Source: DATKDU01 sp035512595 (GTDB lineage Bacteria > Planctomycetota > Planctomycetia > Pirellulales > Pirellulaceae). From it: a stretch of DNA of 20,917 bases. Position numbers and translations under genes: made by a program. Below, piece by piece: positions 7,140 through 14,445 of the stretch (positions are counted from its first letter, which is position 1; every line of letters begins with the position of its first letter). Location of the stretch: positions 1 through 20,917 of the forward strand of contig DATKDU010000064.1 in the NCBI GenBank assembly GCA_035512595.1, given 5' to 3'. The notes beneath the pieces were generated by a model. It saw only the letters and a program-made list of their open reading frames with translations. It was not told where the DNA came from and searched no databases.

Positions 7140-7168
7140 ATTGTGTGGGCGAGGGGGGAGACTGTCAA
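7140..7168 (-). promoter_or_regulatory. Predicted sigma-70 promoter of the arginine cluster
   Basis: On the minus strand, a perfect -35 box TTGACA (7168-7163) is separated by exactly 17 bases from CACAAT (7145-7140), a 4 of 6 match to the -10 consensus. Transcription would start near 7133 and leave a leader of about 150 bases before the chosen argB start. That leader contains both palindromes described above. Confidence 0.6.
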
Positions 7169-7265
7169 CGCTTGGCGAGCCGTTCCTTGCCTATTTTTCG
7201 CGACGTCTTCATCCTGGTCCCTCGCAGCGATGCAGCGGCGCCGGCCGCCGCGGCCGGCTGGTTGC

Positions 7266-7274
7266 TGCTATGAT
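7266..7274 (+). promoter_or_regulatory. Predicted extended -10 promoter of the glmU-like gene
   Basis: TGC followed by TATGAT (7269-7274) is an extended -10 element with a 5 of 6 core match. No good -35 box is present 17 bases upstream, which is common for extended -10 promoters. The start site would be near 7281, about 30 bases before the gene. Confidence 0.45.
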
Positions 7275-7310
7275 TCTGACTCAAGTTCGCTTTCCCGCAT
7301 GGAGCCCTGC

Positions 7311-8102
7311 ATGTCGTCGCCGATTGCTGTCGTCCTGGCCGCTGGCCAAGGGACGCGGATGAAGTCCGATTTGCCCAAGGTGCTGGTCCCGGTGCTCGGG
7401 CGGCCGATGATTGAATTCGTCCTGGATGCCTTGGCGGCGGCGGGCATTGAGCGGGTGATTGCGGTCGTCGGGTATCGGGCGGAGGACGCAAAGGAGTCGA
7501 TTGGTAGCTACTTGCACCTTCGGTCGGGAACAGCAACAGGACAGGTTGGAAACCTGTCCTACGTCGATTACGCCTTGCAAACCGAGCGGCTCGGCACCGG
7601 GCACGCAGTGAAGATGGCCGCTGGGCTGCTGCAAGGGCACGAAGGGCCCGTGCTGATCGTCACCGGCGATTCGCCGCTGATTCAGCCGTCGTCGATCCAG
7701 GAACTCCTGGCGCACTTCGAGCACCATCGGCCAGCCTGCCTCTTGGGGACGCTTCACAAAGCGAATCCCACCGGTCTTGGCCGCATCGTCCGCGATGCCG
7801 CCGGCCAATTCGTCGGCATTGTCGAGGAAAAGGACGCCACGGCCGAGCAAAAACAGATCACCGAGGTCAACATGAGCACCTACGTTTTTGACTGCCGCGA
7901 GTTGCTGCACGCCCTGTCCCAACTCAAGGACGACAACCGGCAAAGGGAGTTTTACCTCACCGACTGCCCGGGCATCCTGCAAGCCGAGGGCAAGCGGGTC
8001 GAGGCGCTGCCGGTGCTTAAGGAGTGCGAGGCCCTGAGCATCAACACGATCGATGAGTTACAATCAGTCGAGGAAGCCATGCAGAAACTCGGATACCAGT
8101 AA
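7311..8102 (+). CDS. GlmU-type nucleotidyltransferase (sugar-1-phosphate uridylyltransferase domain only)
   Basis: The N-terminal signature VVLAAGQGTRMKSDLPKVL is the nucleotide-binding loop of GlmU-like pyrophosphorylases. LGTGHAV, VTGDSPLI, GRIVRDAAGQFVGIVEEKDA and NMSTYVF follow in family order. With 263 aa it covers only the pyrophosphorylase half. The left-handed beta-helix acetyltransferase domain of standard GlmU (about 450 aa) is absent, so it probably makes a UDP-sugar such as UDP-GlcNAc and relies on another enzyme for acetylation. I start at ATG 7311 because GGAG precedes it by 6 nt; an ATG at 7299 is possible. Residues around GTATGQVGNLSYVD (7525-7568) are an unusual in-frame insertion containing a perfect palindrome. 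The stop is 3 nt before prs, so the two are co-transcribed, as in the gcaD-prs pair of Bacillus. Confidence 0.88.
   Translation: MSSPIAVVLAAGQGTRMKSDLPKVLVPVLGRPMIEFVLDALAAAGIERVIAVVGYRAEDAKESIGSYLHLRSGTATGQVGNLSYVDYALQTERLGTGHAVKMAAGLLQGHEGPVLIVTGDSPLIQPSSIQELLAHFEHHRPACLLGTLHKANPTGLGRIVRDAAGQFVGIVEEKDATAEQKQITEVNMSTYVFDCRELLHALSQLKDDNRQREFYLTDCPGILQAEGKRVEALPVLKECEALSINTIDELQSVEEAMQKLGYQ
7539..7559. repeat. Palindrome GGACAGGTT-GGA-AACCTGTCC inside the glmU-like gene
   Basis: Perfect 9-bp arms (7539-7547, 7551-7559) surround GGA; the flanking A7538 and T7560 extend the pairing to 10 bp. It is translated in frame as part of TGQVGNLSY, between the family's V-G-Y-R region and LGTGHAV. The centre GGA equals that of the palindrome at 7034-7050, and the outer arms equal those at 7088-7108. 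Confidence 0.85.
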
Positions 8103-8105
8103 CCG

Positions 8106-9062
8106 ATGCGTGAGTTAAAAATTTTCAGCGGCCAGGCCAATCGCCCGCTTGCCAAGAGCATTTGCAGCTTCCTGCATTTGCCGCTGGGGGAGGTCGCGCT
8201 CGGCAAATTCCCGGACGGGGAGAATTTCTGCAAGATCGAGGAGGACATTCGCGGCCGCGACGTGTTTTTGATCCAGCCGACCTGCCCGCCGGTGAACGAC
8301 AACCTGATTGAGCTGTTGATCATGATCGACAGTTGCAAGCGGGCCAGTGCAGCGCGGATCACGACGGTCATTCCCTATTTCGGCTACGCCCGCCAGGACC
8401 GCAAGGACGAAGGGCGGGTGCCGATCACGGCCAAGCTGGTGGCCAATCTGATCACGCGGGCAGGCGCCGACCGCGTGCTGACGATGGACCTGCACTCGCC
8501 GCAGATTCAGGGTTTTTTCGACGTGCCGGTGGACAACATGTATGCTGCCCCGGTGCTGACGCAGTACGCGCTGTCGCTGCCGGTGCCGGAAGGGAATCGC
8601 GTCGTCGTCAGTCCCGACGTGGGGAGCATCAAGCGGGCGCTCGGTCACGCCAAGCGCCTCGGCGGAGCGCTGGCGATCGTGGACAAGCGCCGCGACAACC
8701 CCAATGAGACGCGGCAGGAGCACATCATCGGCGGGCCGGTCGATGGCAAGGTGGCTTTCATGTTCGACGACATGATCACCACCGGCGGCTCGATCAGCGG
8801 CGCGGCATCGAAGGTCCAGGCGGCCGGCGCGAAGGAAATCTACGTCGCCGCCACGCACGGCGTCTTCTGCGGCCCGGCACTGGAAAAACTCGCCGCCGCC
8901 CCTATCACGCAGATTGCCGTCACCGACACGATCCCGCATCCGCCCGAAAAGCTGATCCCCAAGATCAAGGTTCTCACCGTCGCGCCGCTGCTCGCCGAAG
9001 CGATCAAGCGGATTCACCACGACCAGTCGATCAGCATTCTGTTTGAGCGGACCGAGGAGTGA
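8106..9062 (+). CDS. prs: Ribose-phosphate pyrophosphokinase (PRPP synthetase)
   Basis: It makes phosphoribosyl pyrophosphate from ribose-5-phosphate and ATP, feeding purine, pyrimidine, NAD, His and Trp synthesis. At 318 aa it has normal length. Visible signatures are FPDGENFCKIEEDIRG near residues 36-51 and YFGYARQDRKDEGRVPITAK. Next come TMDLHSPQIQGFFD (metal/ATP binding), VVSPDVGSIKRA and the flexible loop KRRDNPNE. Last is the PRPP loop FDDMITTGGSISGA, which reads TTGG where many enzymes have DTAG. The ATG at 8106 follows the upstream stop by 3 nt with only a weak ribosome site, suggesting translational coupling. In many bacteria prs is followed by rplY and pth; here these resume only at 16124. 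Confidence 0.97.
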   Translation: MRELKIFSGQANRPLAKSICSFLHLPLGEVALGKFPDGENFCKIEEDIRGRDVFLIQPTCPPVNDNLIELLIMIDSCKRASAARITTVIPYFGYARQDRKDEGRVPITAKLVANLITRAGADRVLTMDLHSPQIQGFFDVPVDNMYAAPVLTQYALSLPVPEGNRVVVSPDVGSIKRALGHAKRLGGALAIVDKRRDNPNETRQEHIIGGPVDGKVAFMFDDMITTGGSISGAASKVQAAGAKEIYVAATHGVFCGPALEKLAAAPITQIAVTDTIPHPPEKLIPKIKVLTVAPLLAEAIKRIHHDQSISILFERTEE

Positions 9063-9228
9063 GTTCCGAACAAGCGATTCACCATCCCAAACAGCAGTAG
9101 GTTACGTTGGTGAAATCAGTTCCATCGGGACGGATGCGTGCGATTTCGAACGGATCGCGCCGGTTGGGGTTGATATTGGGCGCCCGCGTCCGTCTGGCAC
9201 AGCCTCGCTTGCCTGCATGCCTGGCGTG

Positions 9229-9801
9229 TCAATTCGAGAACAGGGCCGTCACCACGACAACGTAATCCCCCGAAGTGCTGGGCGCCCCTTCGCCGGCGAC
9301 GTAGAACAGGCCATCCAGATCGGTGTTGTTGCAGCAACTGCCGTTGAGGCACTTGTTGATCGCGAACACCTCTTGGTACAGAACCAGTCCGTCGGGACCG
9401 GTCAAAGTGAAGGCGTTTTTCGGTGGGGGATTGGGCGTCTCCTCAGTCACGAGCCAGAAGAACGGTCCGAGGTCCTGCTCTGGACCGGTGGTCAGATGTC
9501 GCGCCTCCGCAGACGACCAGAGCGAACCTTCCAAGAAGTCCGGTTGACCGGGGTGGCACGGGACCTCGCTGCTGTCGATGAAACGCAGCGAACCGGCTGC
9601 GGAGTCGTTCTTTTCTACAAGAACGAGGATCGAATCGTCCGCGAGAAAATTCGGGACGTTTTCGGGATTGCTCCCGGCGATGTAGAGGAACGTGCGAATC
9701 ACGGGCGCTGGCTCCTCGGCGTGAATCGCGGAGCTCACGGCGGTGCCAGCGATCGCCATCAGGACGGCCAGGCACAATCTTTGCAGTTGACTTACGAACA
9801 T
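9229..9801 (-). CDS. Secreted hypothetical protein, 190 aa
   Basis: No family is recognised. The ATG at 9801 follows GGGAGA by 7 nt and opens a signal peptide (MFVSQLQRLCLAVLMAIAG, then TAVSSAIHAEEPAPV, probable cleavage after IHA). The mature part is about 160 residues, acidic, and has no further membrane segment. It contains CLNGSCCNNTDLDGLFYVAG near the C-terminus, with three cysteines that could form disulphides outside the cytoplasm, plus an earlier cysteine (SSEVPCHPG). It reads towards prs, with which it converges. An in-frame upstream extension to 9873 lacks support. A rightward open frame over this region is rejected as a shadow. It could be lineage-specific. Confidence 0.65.
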   Translation of the reverse strand: MFVSQLQRLCLAVLMAIAGTAVSSAIHAEEPAPVIRTFLYIAGSNPENVPNFLADDSILVLVEKNDSAAGSLRFIDSSEVPCHPGQPDFLEGSLWSSAEARHLTTGPEQDLGPFFWLVTEETPNPPPKNAFTLTGPDGLVLYQEVFAINKCLNGSCCNNTDLDGLFYVAGEGAPSTSGDYVVVVTALFSN

Positions 9802-10091
9802 GGTGACGTCTCCCGAGAAAAGTCTGCGGTCCGCTGGATCATGAATAAGCCGTCCGTCCGGGGCGCGGACCATGTCCCCGGACGATGGCTCTGGCGGCCG
9901 GTGAGAGGTTGGTTGGCACTAACAGCTCACCGGGCGAGTTTTCGTCTGGAAGGACAACTGCGCCGTTCGAACGCGTGTCCACAGGCCGGCGAAAAAAAAC
10001 AAGAACCTACGGTTGGTGCTCGCCGTTGGATGTTGCCGAGGCGCACCGCCAGCGGGAACGTTTCGTGGCGATGCGTAACCCGTTTGCCAGG
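9802..10091. other. Intergenic region upstream of the secreted protein
   Basis: These 290 bases hold no convincing gene on either strand. A 9-bp inverted repeat, CGTCCGGGG (9855-9863) and CCCCGGACG (9876-9884), with a 12-base loop lies in the leader of the leftward secreted gene. An A-run occurs near 9990-9998. No clear -35/-10 pair was found. Confidence 0.55.
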
Positions 10092-10286
10092 CTACGGATT
10101 TGAAGGCGGCGGCGGCAGGCTTTGGGCCGCGGGCGAATCCGCGGAAGGGGCAGCGGGGCCGATCAGCGATTCGGCCTCCTTTTGGAGGAGCTCGAGGGTC
10201 AGCTTGCGATTCCACGCGGGCGGGCTCTTCTCGTCGCTCAGCTCGGCCCGGGTCAGCTCGACGGCCTTCTGGAGCGATCCTATTGC
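10092..10286 (-). pseudogene. C-terminal remnant of a second kinase/TPR protein
   Basis: Just after the kinase stop, an open stretch of 64 codons reads SLQKAVELTRAELSDEKSPP, WNRKLTLELLQKEAESLIGP and a Pro-rich end. It mirrors the kinase's own C-terminus (SLRQAQQWMDQQAPNRNLEL then ELLRTEAEELLG): the same helix pair and the same LxLLxxEAExLxG ending. It has no start codon or ribosome site of its own; upstream it runs out of frame into the kinase gene. The simplest reading is the tail of a paralogous kinase left after recombination or deletion between tandem copies. A short expressed peptide cannot be excluded. Confidence 0.6.
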
Positions 10287-10305
10287 CGAGCTGGTGCTGG
10301 ATCGT

Positions 10306-13300
10306 TCATTCCTTCTCGCTGGCCAGACCGTCCGGTTCCGCCGGCGGTATCCCGAGCAGTTCCTCAGCCTCGGTTCGCAGCAACTCCAGTTCGAGGTTGC
10401 GGTTCGGAGCCTGTTGGTCCATCCACTGCTGAGCCTGCCGGAGCGAATCGCGAGCTTTCTCGGTGTCGCCCAGGCGGTGCTGGACCATCGCCAGCCACAG
10501 CCAATCCCAGACGATTGGTTTTTTCTCTGGACGACATTCAATGCCTTCCCCGAGGCGCTCTAACGCTTCTTCGAACCGGCCCGCGCGGTAGAGGAGCGCG
10601 CCCAGGTCGCGGATCAGGCGACCGTTGCCGGGCAGCCTGAGCAGCGCTTTCTCTCCCATGCCGACAACGGCGTCCCAATCGGCCACCGCGCCTGCGCGCA
10701 GTTTGCAGCACCAGACCAGCAGCGCGGCAATCTGGGGATCGTCCGATTGCCCAAACTCTTCCACCAGCCGCGTGCAAGTTCGGCGGTACTCCTCCGGGCG
10801 GGCAGCCGCGAGGCAGATCATGCCACTAGGAAGCCAGTTGTGATTGCCTGGCGGGGGCCACTGGTCCAGGCGGTGCAGATACATCCCGGCCGCCCGCTCG
10901 ACGACCTGGGCGACGGCATCAATCCCCTTGGAATCTGGACCGGCGGCCAACCGCTGCGCCAGATTTCTGATGGCGATGCCGAGGTTGTTGTGGGCCGAGG
11001 CGTAGTTCGGGTCGAGTTCGATGGCGGTGCGGTAGCAGGTGATGGCCTCGTCCAGCTTCTTCTGGTCGCGCAGCCCATTGCCCAGGTTGTTGTGGGCCAA
11101 CGCATAATTCGGATCCAGTTCGATCGCGCGGCGATAGCACGCCTCGGCTTCATCCAGCTTCTTCTGCTTCGACAGCAGATAGCCCAGATTGTTGTGGGCC
11201 GTCGCATAATTCGGATCCAGTTCGATGACGAGGCGTAAGGACACCTCGGCCTCGTCCAGCTTGTTCTGGTCGTGCAGCACGATGCCCAGATTGGTGTGGG
11301 CCGGCGCCAGGTTTGGATCCAGTTCGATCGCGCGGCGATAGCACGCCTCGGCCTCGTCCAGCTTGTTCTGGTGGCGCAGCACATTGCCCAGATTGTAGTG
11401 GGCCGCCGCATAATTCGGATCCAGTTCGATCACGCGGCGATAGCACGCCTCGGCTTCATCCAGCTTCTTCTGGTCGTGCAGCATCTTGCCCAGGTTGTTG
11501 TGGGCCGTGGCATTGGTGGGATCCCGTTCGATCGCGGGGCGATAGCACGCCTCGGCCTCGTCCAGCCTCTTCTGGTCGTGCAGCACATTGCCCAGGTTGT
11601 TGTGGGCGAACGCATCATTCGGATCCAGTTCGATGGCGCGGCGGCAGGACGCCTCGGCCTCGTCCAGCTTCTTCTGGTCGCGCAGCACGATGCCCAGATT
11701 GTTGTGGGCCGGCGCCAGGTTCGGATCCAGTTCGATCGCGCGGCGATAGCACGCCTCAGCTTCATCCGGCTTCTTCTGCTTCGACAGCACGATGCCCAGA
11801 TTGTTGTGAGCCGGCGCCAGGTTCGGATCCAGTTCGATCGCGCGGCGATGGCACGCCTCAGCTTCATCCAGCTTCTTCTGCTCCGACAGCACGTCGCCAA
11901 GTTTAGTGTGGGCATTGGCATATGTGGGATCGAGTTCGATGGCGCGGCGGCAGGACGCCTCGGCCTCGTCCAGCTTCTTCTGCTTCGACAGCACATAGCT
12001 CAGATTGTTGTGGGCCGTGGCATAGGTGGGATCCAGTTCGATCGCGTGGCGATAGCACGCCTCGGCCTCGTCCAGCCTCTTCTGGTCGTGCAGCACATTG
12101 CCCAGGTTGTTGTGGGCGGCACTGGCCGACGGACGGATCGCGACGGCGGCGGTGTAGAAGCGAACGGCCCCCTCGTAGTCTTTCGTGTCATGGAGACTGT
12201 TTGCCAGATCTAAGTTAATCCAGAAATCGTCGGGAAAGCGCTGCTGCGCTTGTCGCAGCAGCGACTGTCCCGCATCCTCTAGACCCAGCCGCCGCAACAT
12301 GCCGGCGAACAGCATCAGCGTGGCGGGAGGCTGCCTGGCCACGTCGATCGACTCCGCCGCTGTGCGCAGCTCGTCACGTAGCTCAGGCGATACAGTTCGT
12401 CCCAACAACGCCCGCAACCGATCGCGCGTGGGATCAGGGTCGAGTCCTCGGGCGACCGCGACAAGGGACAGTCGGCCGGCATCGGATGTGCCGAACGCCC
12501 GCGTGCGAACCACTGAAAAATCATCGAGCGCCGCCGCAAGGGGCAACCCGATTTCCGAGTGTTGTTTGAGTCGGGAAACGGCCTCGTGCGGGGGCAACTG
12601 CTCGAGATCGACTCCGAAGTCGCGGAAGGCCTGCGCGTAGGCCGCGGCCGCGCCCGTAGCGTCGAATTTGCCCTCCCGGACTGCAGCCCGTTCCAGGCGG
12701 ATTTGTTCCAGCCGTTGCAGCATTTCCAGGTCCCGCAGCGCCCTCCCGACCTGAGCGTCAACTGCCGGTTCCACCTTTCCCCCCGCCGCGGCGGTCCGGG
12801 CCTGTTTTGCCGCGGCCAGCGCCTCCGGCCACTTCTGCTCCTGCTGCCGGCGGTGCACTTCGTCGAGGATCGACTCGACCTGGGCCGTCAGGCGAGATTG
12901 GCGCTCCGAGCGTTCGCGTACAAATTCTGCCTGTTGCGCCACGCGGTCGCGGACCGCCCAGCCGATTGTGCCGGCCAATAGCACCGTGCCAATCAGCAGG
13001 CACAGGCAGGCGGTGGCGATGACGGCCCGGTGCCGCCGCGTAAACTTTGCCAGCCGCTGGAGGGCCGACGGCCGGCGGGCGTGAATCGGCTCGTCGGTGA
13101 AGAAACGCTGCAGGTCGTCCGCAAATTCTTGTGCCGAGGCATATCGGTGCGACGGCTCGCGGTCGATCGCCTTGTGGATGATCGTCTCCAGGTCGCGGGG
13201 GATCGACGGGTCAAGGTTCCGCAGGCGCGGGGGAGTTTCGTTCAGCACCAGCCGGATCAGCCGGCCGCGGTCCGCTTCGTCGAAGGCGGGACGCAGGGCG

Positions 13301-14433
13301 AGCAGCTCGTACAGCGTCAGCCCCAGCGAGTAGACGTCGCTCCGCCGGTCGGCTTTGCCAGAAAACATCTCAGGGGCCATGTACCGCAGCGTCCCCAGCA
13401 CGTCCCCCGTCTCCGTCAGGTCCCGCTGGTCGTCCGCCTTGGCCAGGCCGAAGTCGGTGACCCAGACCGTGCCGCGGGTGTCCAGCAGCAGGTTCGACGG
13501 CTTCACATCGCGGTGCAGCACTCCCTGCTCGTGGGCGTAGTGTAGGGCCTCGCTGACTTGAATGCCGAGCCGGGCCACGCTCTGAGCGATTGTGCTGTTG
13601 CTGTTGCTTCCCGAGAGGGCCACGCCGGGCAGAGTGAAAGACTCCGAGAGGCGCAGCGTCTGCGACAGGCGCGCCTTGGCCGTGTCCATTCCCTCGCTTG
13701 CGCTTCGGGTTAGTGTGGGAGGCGTGCTGCTAGCGGCAACCTGGGGCGTTTCCCTAGCCGCGCTACCCGGGGGATCAAACTGGCCCGTGAGCAGCGCCTG
13801 CGTCACTGTGGCGGTCACCTCGTGCTGCGGCTTGTCGGCCGCCGACGCCGGCGAACCGTCTTTGGCCGACGAAGGTTCTCGATCTTTGTTCTTCAGCCGC
13901 TTGAGCTCCCGCAGCACTTCGTCCAGCCCCAGGCCGTGGATGTACTGCATGGCGTAGTAGTGCAGGCCGCACTCCTGGCCCACGCCGAACACGGGGACGA
14001 TGTTCGTGTGGTGCAGCCGGGCCGCGGCCCGCGCTTCGCGGTCGAAACGGGCCTGACGCGAGTCGTCCCCGATCAGTTGCTTGGGAAGCACTTTCAAGGC
14101 CACCTTCCGTCCCAGCGACTCCTGCACCGCTTCGTACACGATCCCCATGCCCCCGCGGCCGATCTCCCGCACGATGCGGTAGTCGCCGAGCCTCCCCAGC
14201 GACGCCACCTCCGACGCACATTCCGCCTGGCTGCTCGTCGGCACCGGCTTGCTTTCCGGCTTGAGCCGCTCCATGACGACCAGCGCCGGGAACAGTTCGC
14301 GGATCGCCTGCGCCTGCTCGGGGTACTTTGCTTCGTACTCACTGATGGCCGGCCGCTCCCCCTGGCGGAACCGCTCCACAAACTCCTCGGCAATCACATC
14401 GATCACATTCGGGGTCGATTCGGTGACGTTCAT
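10306..14433 (-). CDS. Hanks-type Ser/Thr protein kinase with transmembrane segment and TPR array, 1375 aa
   Basis: Residues 84-445 form a kinase domain: Gly loop IGRGGMGIVYEA (91-102), catalytic Lys in VALK (K114), HRDVKPSNLL (Asp309), DFGLAK (327-332) and GTLRYMAPE. All key residues are present, so it should be active. An insert of roughly 100 residues (about 176-283), rich in Ser, Thr and Ala, splits the lobes and contains LTRSASEG, which looks repeat-derived. One membrane segment (about 469-493, VIATACLCLLIGTVLLAGTI) separates the cytoplasmic kinase from a coiled-coil stretch, a degenerate TPR and 11 near-identical 34-residue TPRs (770-1143). A C-terminal helical part follows. The ATG at 14433 has GGAG 8 nt upstream and lies 12 bases after the ECF sigma factor stop. 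This indicates a sigma-kinase operon, a common planctomycete signalling arrangement. The likely role is regulating the sigma factor; target and signal are unknown. Confidence 0.93.
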   Translation of the reverse strand: MNVTESTPNVIDVIAEEFVERFRQGERPAISEYEAKYPEQAQAIRELFPALVVMERLKPESKPVPTSSQAECASEVASLGRLGDYRIVREIGRGGMGIVYEAVQESLGRKVALKVLPKQLIGDDSRQARFDREARAAARLHHTNIVPVFGVGQECGLHYYAMQYIHGLGLDEVLRELKRLKNKDREPSSAKDGSPASAADKPQHEVTATVTQALLTGQFDPPGSAARETPQVAASSTPPTLTRSASEGMDTAKARLSQTLRLSESFTLPGVALSGSNSNSTIAQSVARLGIQVSEALHYAHEQGVLHRDVKPSNLLLDTRGTVWVTDFGLAKADDQRDLTETGDVLGTLRYMAPEMFSGKADRRSDVYSLGLTLYELLALRPAFDEADRGRLIRLVLNETPPRLRNLDPSIPRDLETIIHKAIDREPSHRYASAQEFADDLQRFFTDEPIHARRPSALQRLAKFTRRHRAVIATACLCLLIGTVLLAGTIGWAVRDRVAQQAEFVRERSERQSRLTAQVESILDEVHRRQQEQKWPEALAAAKQARTAAAGGKVEPAVDAQVGRALRDLEMLQRLEQIRLERAAVREGKFDATGAAAAYAQAFRDFGVDLEQLPPHEAVSRLKQHSEIGLPLAAALDDFSVVRTRAFGTSDAGRLSLVAVARGLDPDPTRDRLRALLGRTVSPELRDELRTAAESIDVARQPPATLMLFAGMLRRLGLEDAGQSLLRQAQQRFPDDFWINLDLANSLHDTKDYEGAVRFYTAAVAIRPSASAAHNNLGNVLHDQKRLDEAEACYRHAIELDPTYATAHNNLSYVLSKQKKLDEAEASCRRAIELDPTYANAHTKLGDVLSEQKKLDEAEACHRRAIELDPNLAPAHNNLGIVLSKQKKPDEAEACYRRAIELDPNLAPAHNNLGIVLRDQKKLDEAEASCRRAIELDPNDAFAHNNLGNVLHDQKRLDEAEACYRPAIERDPTNATAHNNLGKMLHDQKKLDEAEACYRRVIELDPNYAAAHYNLGNVLRHQNKLDEAEACYRRAIELDPNLAPAHTNLGIVLHDQNKLDEAEVSLRLVIELDPNYATAHNNLGYLLSKQKKLDEAEACYRRAIELDPNYALAHNNLGNGLRDQKKLDEAITCYRTAIELDPNYASAHNNLGIAIRNLAQRLAAGPDSKGIDAVAQVVERAAGMYLHRLDQWPPPGNHNWLPSGMICLAAARPEEYRRTCTRLVEEFGQSDDPQIAALLVWCCKLRAGAVADWDAVVGMGEKALLRLPGNGRLIRDLGALLYRAGRFEEALERLGEGIECRPEKKPIVWDWLWLAMVQHRLGDTEKARDSLRQAQQWMDQQAPNRNLELELLRTEAEELLGIPPAEPDGLASEKE
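11005..12126 (-). repeat. Eleven tandem 102-bp units encoding TPRs
   Basis: Eleven units of exactly 102 bases encode 34-residue repeats of the form AHNNLGxVLxDQKKLDEAEA, CYRRAIELDPN. A twelfth, partial unit follows (YASAHNNLGIAIRN). Units differ at only a few positions (HDQ, SKQ, RDQ, SEQ; CYRR, SCRR), in a mosaic pattern that suggests recent amplification and gene conversion. The array is probably length-variable and hard to assemble. Confidence 0.95.
13691..13713. repeat. Probable repeat-element fragment inside the kinase insert
   Basis: The 23 bases beginning CCCTCGCTTGCGCTTCGGG encode the LTRSASEG peptide on the minus strand, inside a low-complexity insertion of the kinase domain. From memory, similar sequences recur in other planctomycete genomes; this window holds only one copy, so the repeat status is unproven. 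Confidence 0.4.
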
Positions 14434-14445
14434 GGCGAGGCTCCG

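Noticed and set aside
8115..9020. Leftward open frame of 301 codons over prs
   Set aside because: prs is unmistakable on the rightward strand; the frame is antisense shadow.
9043..10563. Rightward open frame of 506 codons from the prs end into the kinase gene
   Set aside because: It overlaps the leftward secreted protein with signal peptide and ribosome site and the kinase C-terminus, and has no family features.
11272..12213. Rightward repetitive frame of 313 codons
   Set aside because: It is the antisense of the TPR array; its repeats come from the 102-bp units, not from a separate repeat protein.
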